Below the pieces are notes generated by a model. It saw only the letters and a program-made list of their open reading frames with translations. It searched no databases and was not told where the DNA came from. Source: RGIG2000 sp045612665 (GTDB taxonomy: Bacteria; Bacillota; Clostridia; Oscillospirales; CAG-272). From it: 64,000 nt of DNA. The stretch's first letter is position 1. Each line of letters starts with the position of its first letter. Position numbers and translations under genes: made by a program. The stretch spans positions 11,815 through 75,814 of the forward strand of contig JAZKZO010000013.1 of NCBI GenBank assembly GCA_045612665.1, read 5' to 3'. Shown one piece after another: positions 63,505 to 64,000 of this stretch.

Positions 63505-63532
63505 AAAAGCCCACATCTTGTGGGCTTTTTTC
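63505..63532 (+). terminator. mgtE terminator
   Basis: Perfect stem AAAAGCCCACA / TGTGGGCTTTT with a TCT loop and T tail. Confidence 0.95.
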
Positions 63533-63577
63533 TTGCTTTCGCATAAGATATAAACAGGCATCCAAGGAGGTGAGCTT

Positions 63578-63793
63578 ATGTGCATTGCTTCTCTTAAATC
63601 AATGACATATGCTATAAAGGCGCAAAAAGTGCTTTCGGCATTTGATATAGAAGCTGAAATTGTAAGATTAGAGCCTCAAATGACTCATAACGGTTGTGCA
63701 TACGGTGTAAAATTTGATTGTGTAAATTTATATTCCGTACAAGATGCCTTATCGAAAAAACACGTTAATTACACGGAAATTATAAATTTATAG
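63578..63793 (+). CDS. DUF3343 protein, putative S/Se carrier-like
   Basis: A 71-residue protein of the DUF3343 family, which has been suggested to be a sulfur or selenium carrier. It has cysteines at position 2, in NGCAYGV and in FDCVN. AAGGAGG precedes the ATG. A cysteine-desulfurase-like gene begins 2 nt after its stop, so the pair probably works together on sulfur or selenium transfer. Confidence 0.8.
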   Translation: MCIASLKSMTYAIKAQKVLSAFDIEAEIVRLEPQMTHNGCAYGVKFDCVNLYSVQDALSKKHVNYTEIINL

Positions 63794-63795
63794 AT

Positions 63796-64000
63796 ATGAT
63801 TTATTTTGACAATCCTGCAACAACCTTTCCCAAGCCAAGCGTTTTAAGTGAGGAAATAACGCGTTGTATTAAAAATTACTGTGGAAATCCCGGTAGAAGC
63901 GCACATTCTTTGTCGATAAAAAGCTCTGAAAAGATTTTTGAGGCAAGGACGGTGCTTGCTGAAACGTTTGGGTGCTCAGCTGAAAACGTTGTTTTTACTC
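63796..64000 (+). CDS. Cysteine-desulfurase-like class V aminotransferase, 5' part only
   Basis: The first 68 codons of a PLP enzyme cut by the window edge. It opens IYFDNPATTFPKPS, typical of the NifS/SufS/Csd family, followed by NPGRSAHSLSIKSSEKIFEAR. The catalytic lysine and cysteine lie beyond the window. It likely supplies persulfide sulfur to the DUF3343 product. Confidence 0.85.
   Translation, partial: MIYFDNPATTFPKPSVLSEEITRCIKNYCGNPGRSAHSLSIKSSEKIFEARTVLAETFGCSAENVVFT

Noticed and set aside
63542..63550. Sigma-K-type -10 box CATAAGATA before the DUF3343 gene
   Set aside because: No AC or sigma-E-type -35 sequence lies at suitable distance, and the match is short in AT-rich DNA.
1..64000. 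tRNA, rRNA, CRISPR array, prophage or insertion sequence
   Set aside because: Reading both strands I saw no cloverleaf-type T-loop sequence, no regularly spaced repeats, no integrase, transposase or phage structural genes.

Overview
This 64 kb window is an AT-rich chromosomal segment from an endospore-forming member of the Clostridia (Bacillota). Gene content and order support this: Gram-positive housekeeping clusters (rnc-smc-ftsY, yhbY-nadD-yqeK-rsfS, nusB-xseAB-ispA-tlyA-argR-recN, ylxM-ffh-rpsP-khpA, yqfCD-phoH-ybeY-era-recO), sporulation genes (spoIIID, yqfC, yqfD, a YlbJ-like gene), strong GGAGG-type ribosome binding sites, TTGACA/TATAAT promoters almost always spaced 17 nt, and hairpin-plus-T-run terminators. 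The exact genus cannot be read from the sequence; an uncultured gut-type clostridium is an inference. I recognised no rRNA, tRNA, CRISPR array, prophage or insertion sequence.

Layout. 1-11793 (+): one tightly packed run from the 3' part of plsX through rnc, a radical SAM gene, smc, ftsY, rdgB, yhbY, nadD, yqeK, rsfS to leuS, many joined by 1-13 nt overlaps. 11820-12122: rpsU with its own promoter and terminator. 12132-15267: an accessory pair, an ECF-type sigma factor fused to a large C-terminal domain and an AraC-GNAT fusion, each with its own promoter of the same pattern and its own terminator. 15294-15933 (-): a small membrane protein. 16052-28154 (+): nusB, a TsaD-like gene, xseA, xseB, ispA, tlyA, argR, recN, murB, whiA and dnaE. 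28247-36343 (+): single-gene units: a class A penicillin-binding protein, a TspO-like membrane protein, an Mrr-type nuclease, a D,D-carboxypeptidase, pgi, a small P-loop protein and a cysteine-rich protein. 36376-39369 (-): a Crp/Fnr regulator and a three-gene NitT/TauT-type ABC transporter behind one promoter with a perfect palindrome. 39389-45744 (+): galE-galM, spoIIID, a 0.5 kb gene-free stretch, ylxM-ffh-rpsP-khpA and manA. 45782-60880 (-): an XRE regulator, then yebC, argS, a long prs homologue, a SIS-domain protein, rhaA, rhaB, then mutS2, recO, era, ybeY, phoH, yqfD and yqfC. 60933-64000 (+): a YlbJ-like gene, mgtE behind a long leader, a DUF3343 gene and the start of a cysteine-desulfurase-like gene.

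How the genes work together. Most of the window is translation and ribosome assembly (rpsU, rpsP, leuS, argS, rsfS, yhbY, era, ybeY, tlyA), protein targeting (ffh, ylxM, ftsY), replication and repair (dnaE, smc, recN, recO, xseAB, mutS2), envelope synthesis (plsX, murB, class A PBP, carboxypeptidase) and sugar metabolism (pgi, galE, galM, manA, rhaA, rhaB). Three genes with plausible sporulation roles (the carboxypeptidase, spoIIID and the YlbJ-like gene) carry similar sigma-E-like upstream elements, and the cysteine-rich protein has a sigma-K-like element. I did not find a clearly new multi-gene system. The strongest unexplained items are the sigma-factor fusion with an internal start site, its twin-promoter AraC-GNAT partner, the cysteine-rich protein and the leader of mgtE.
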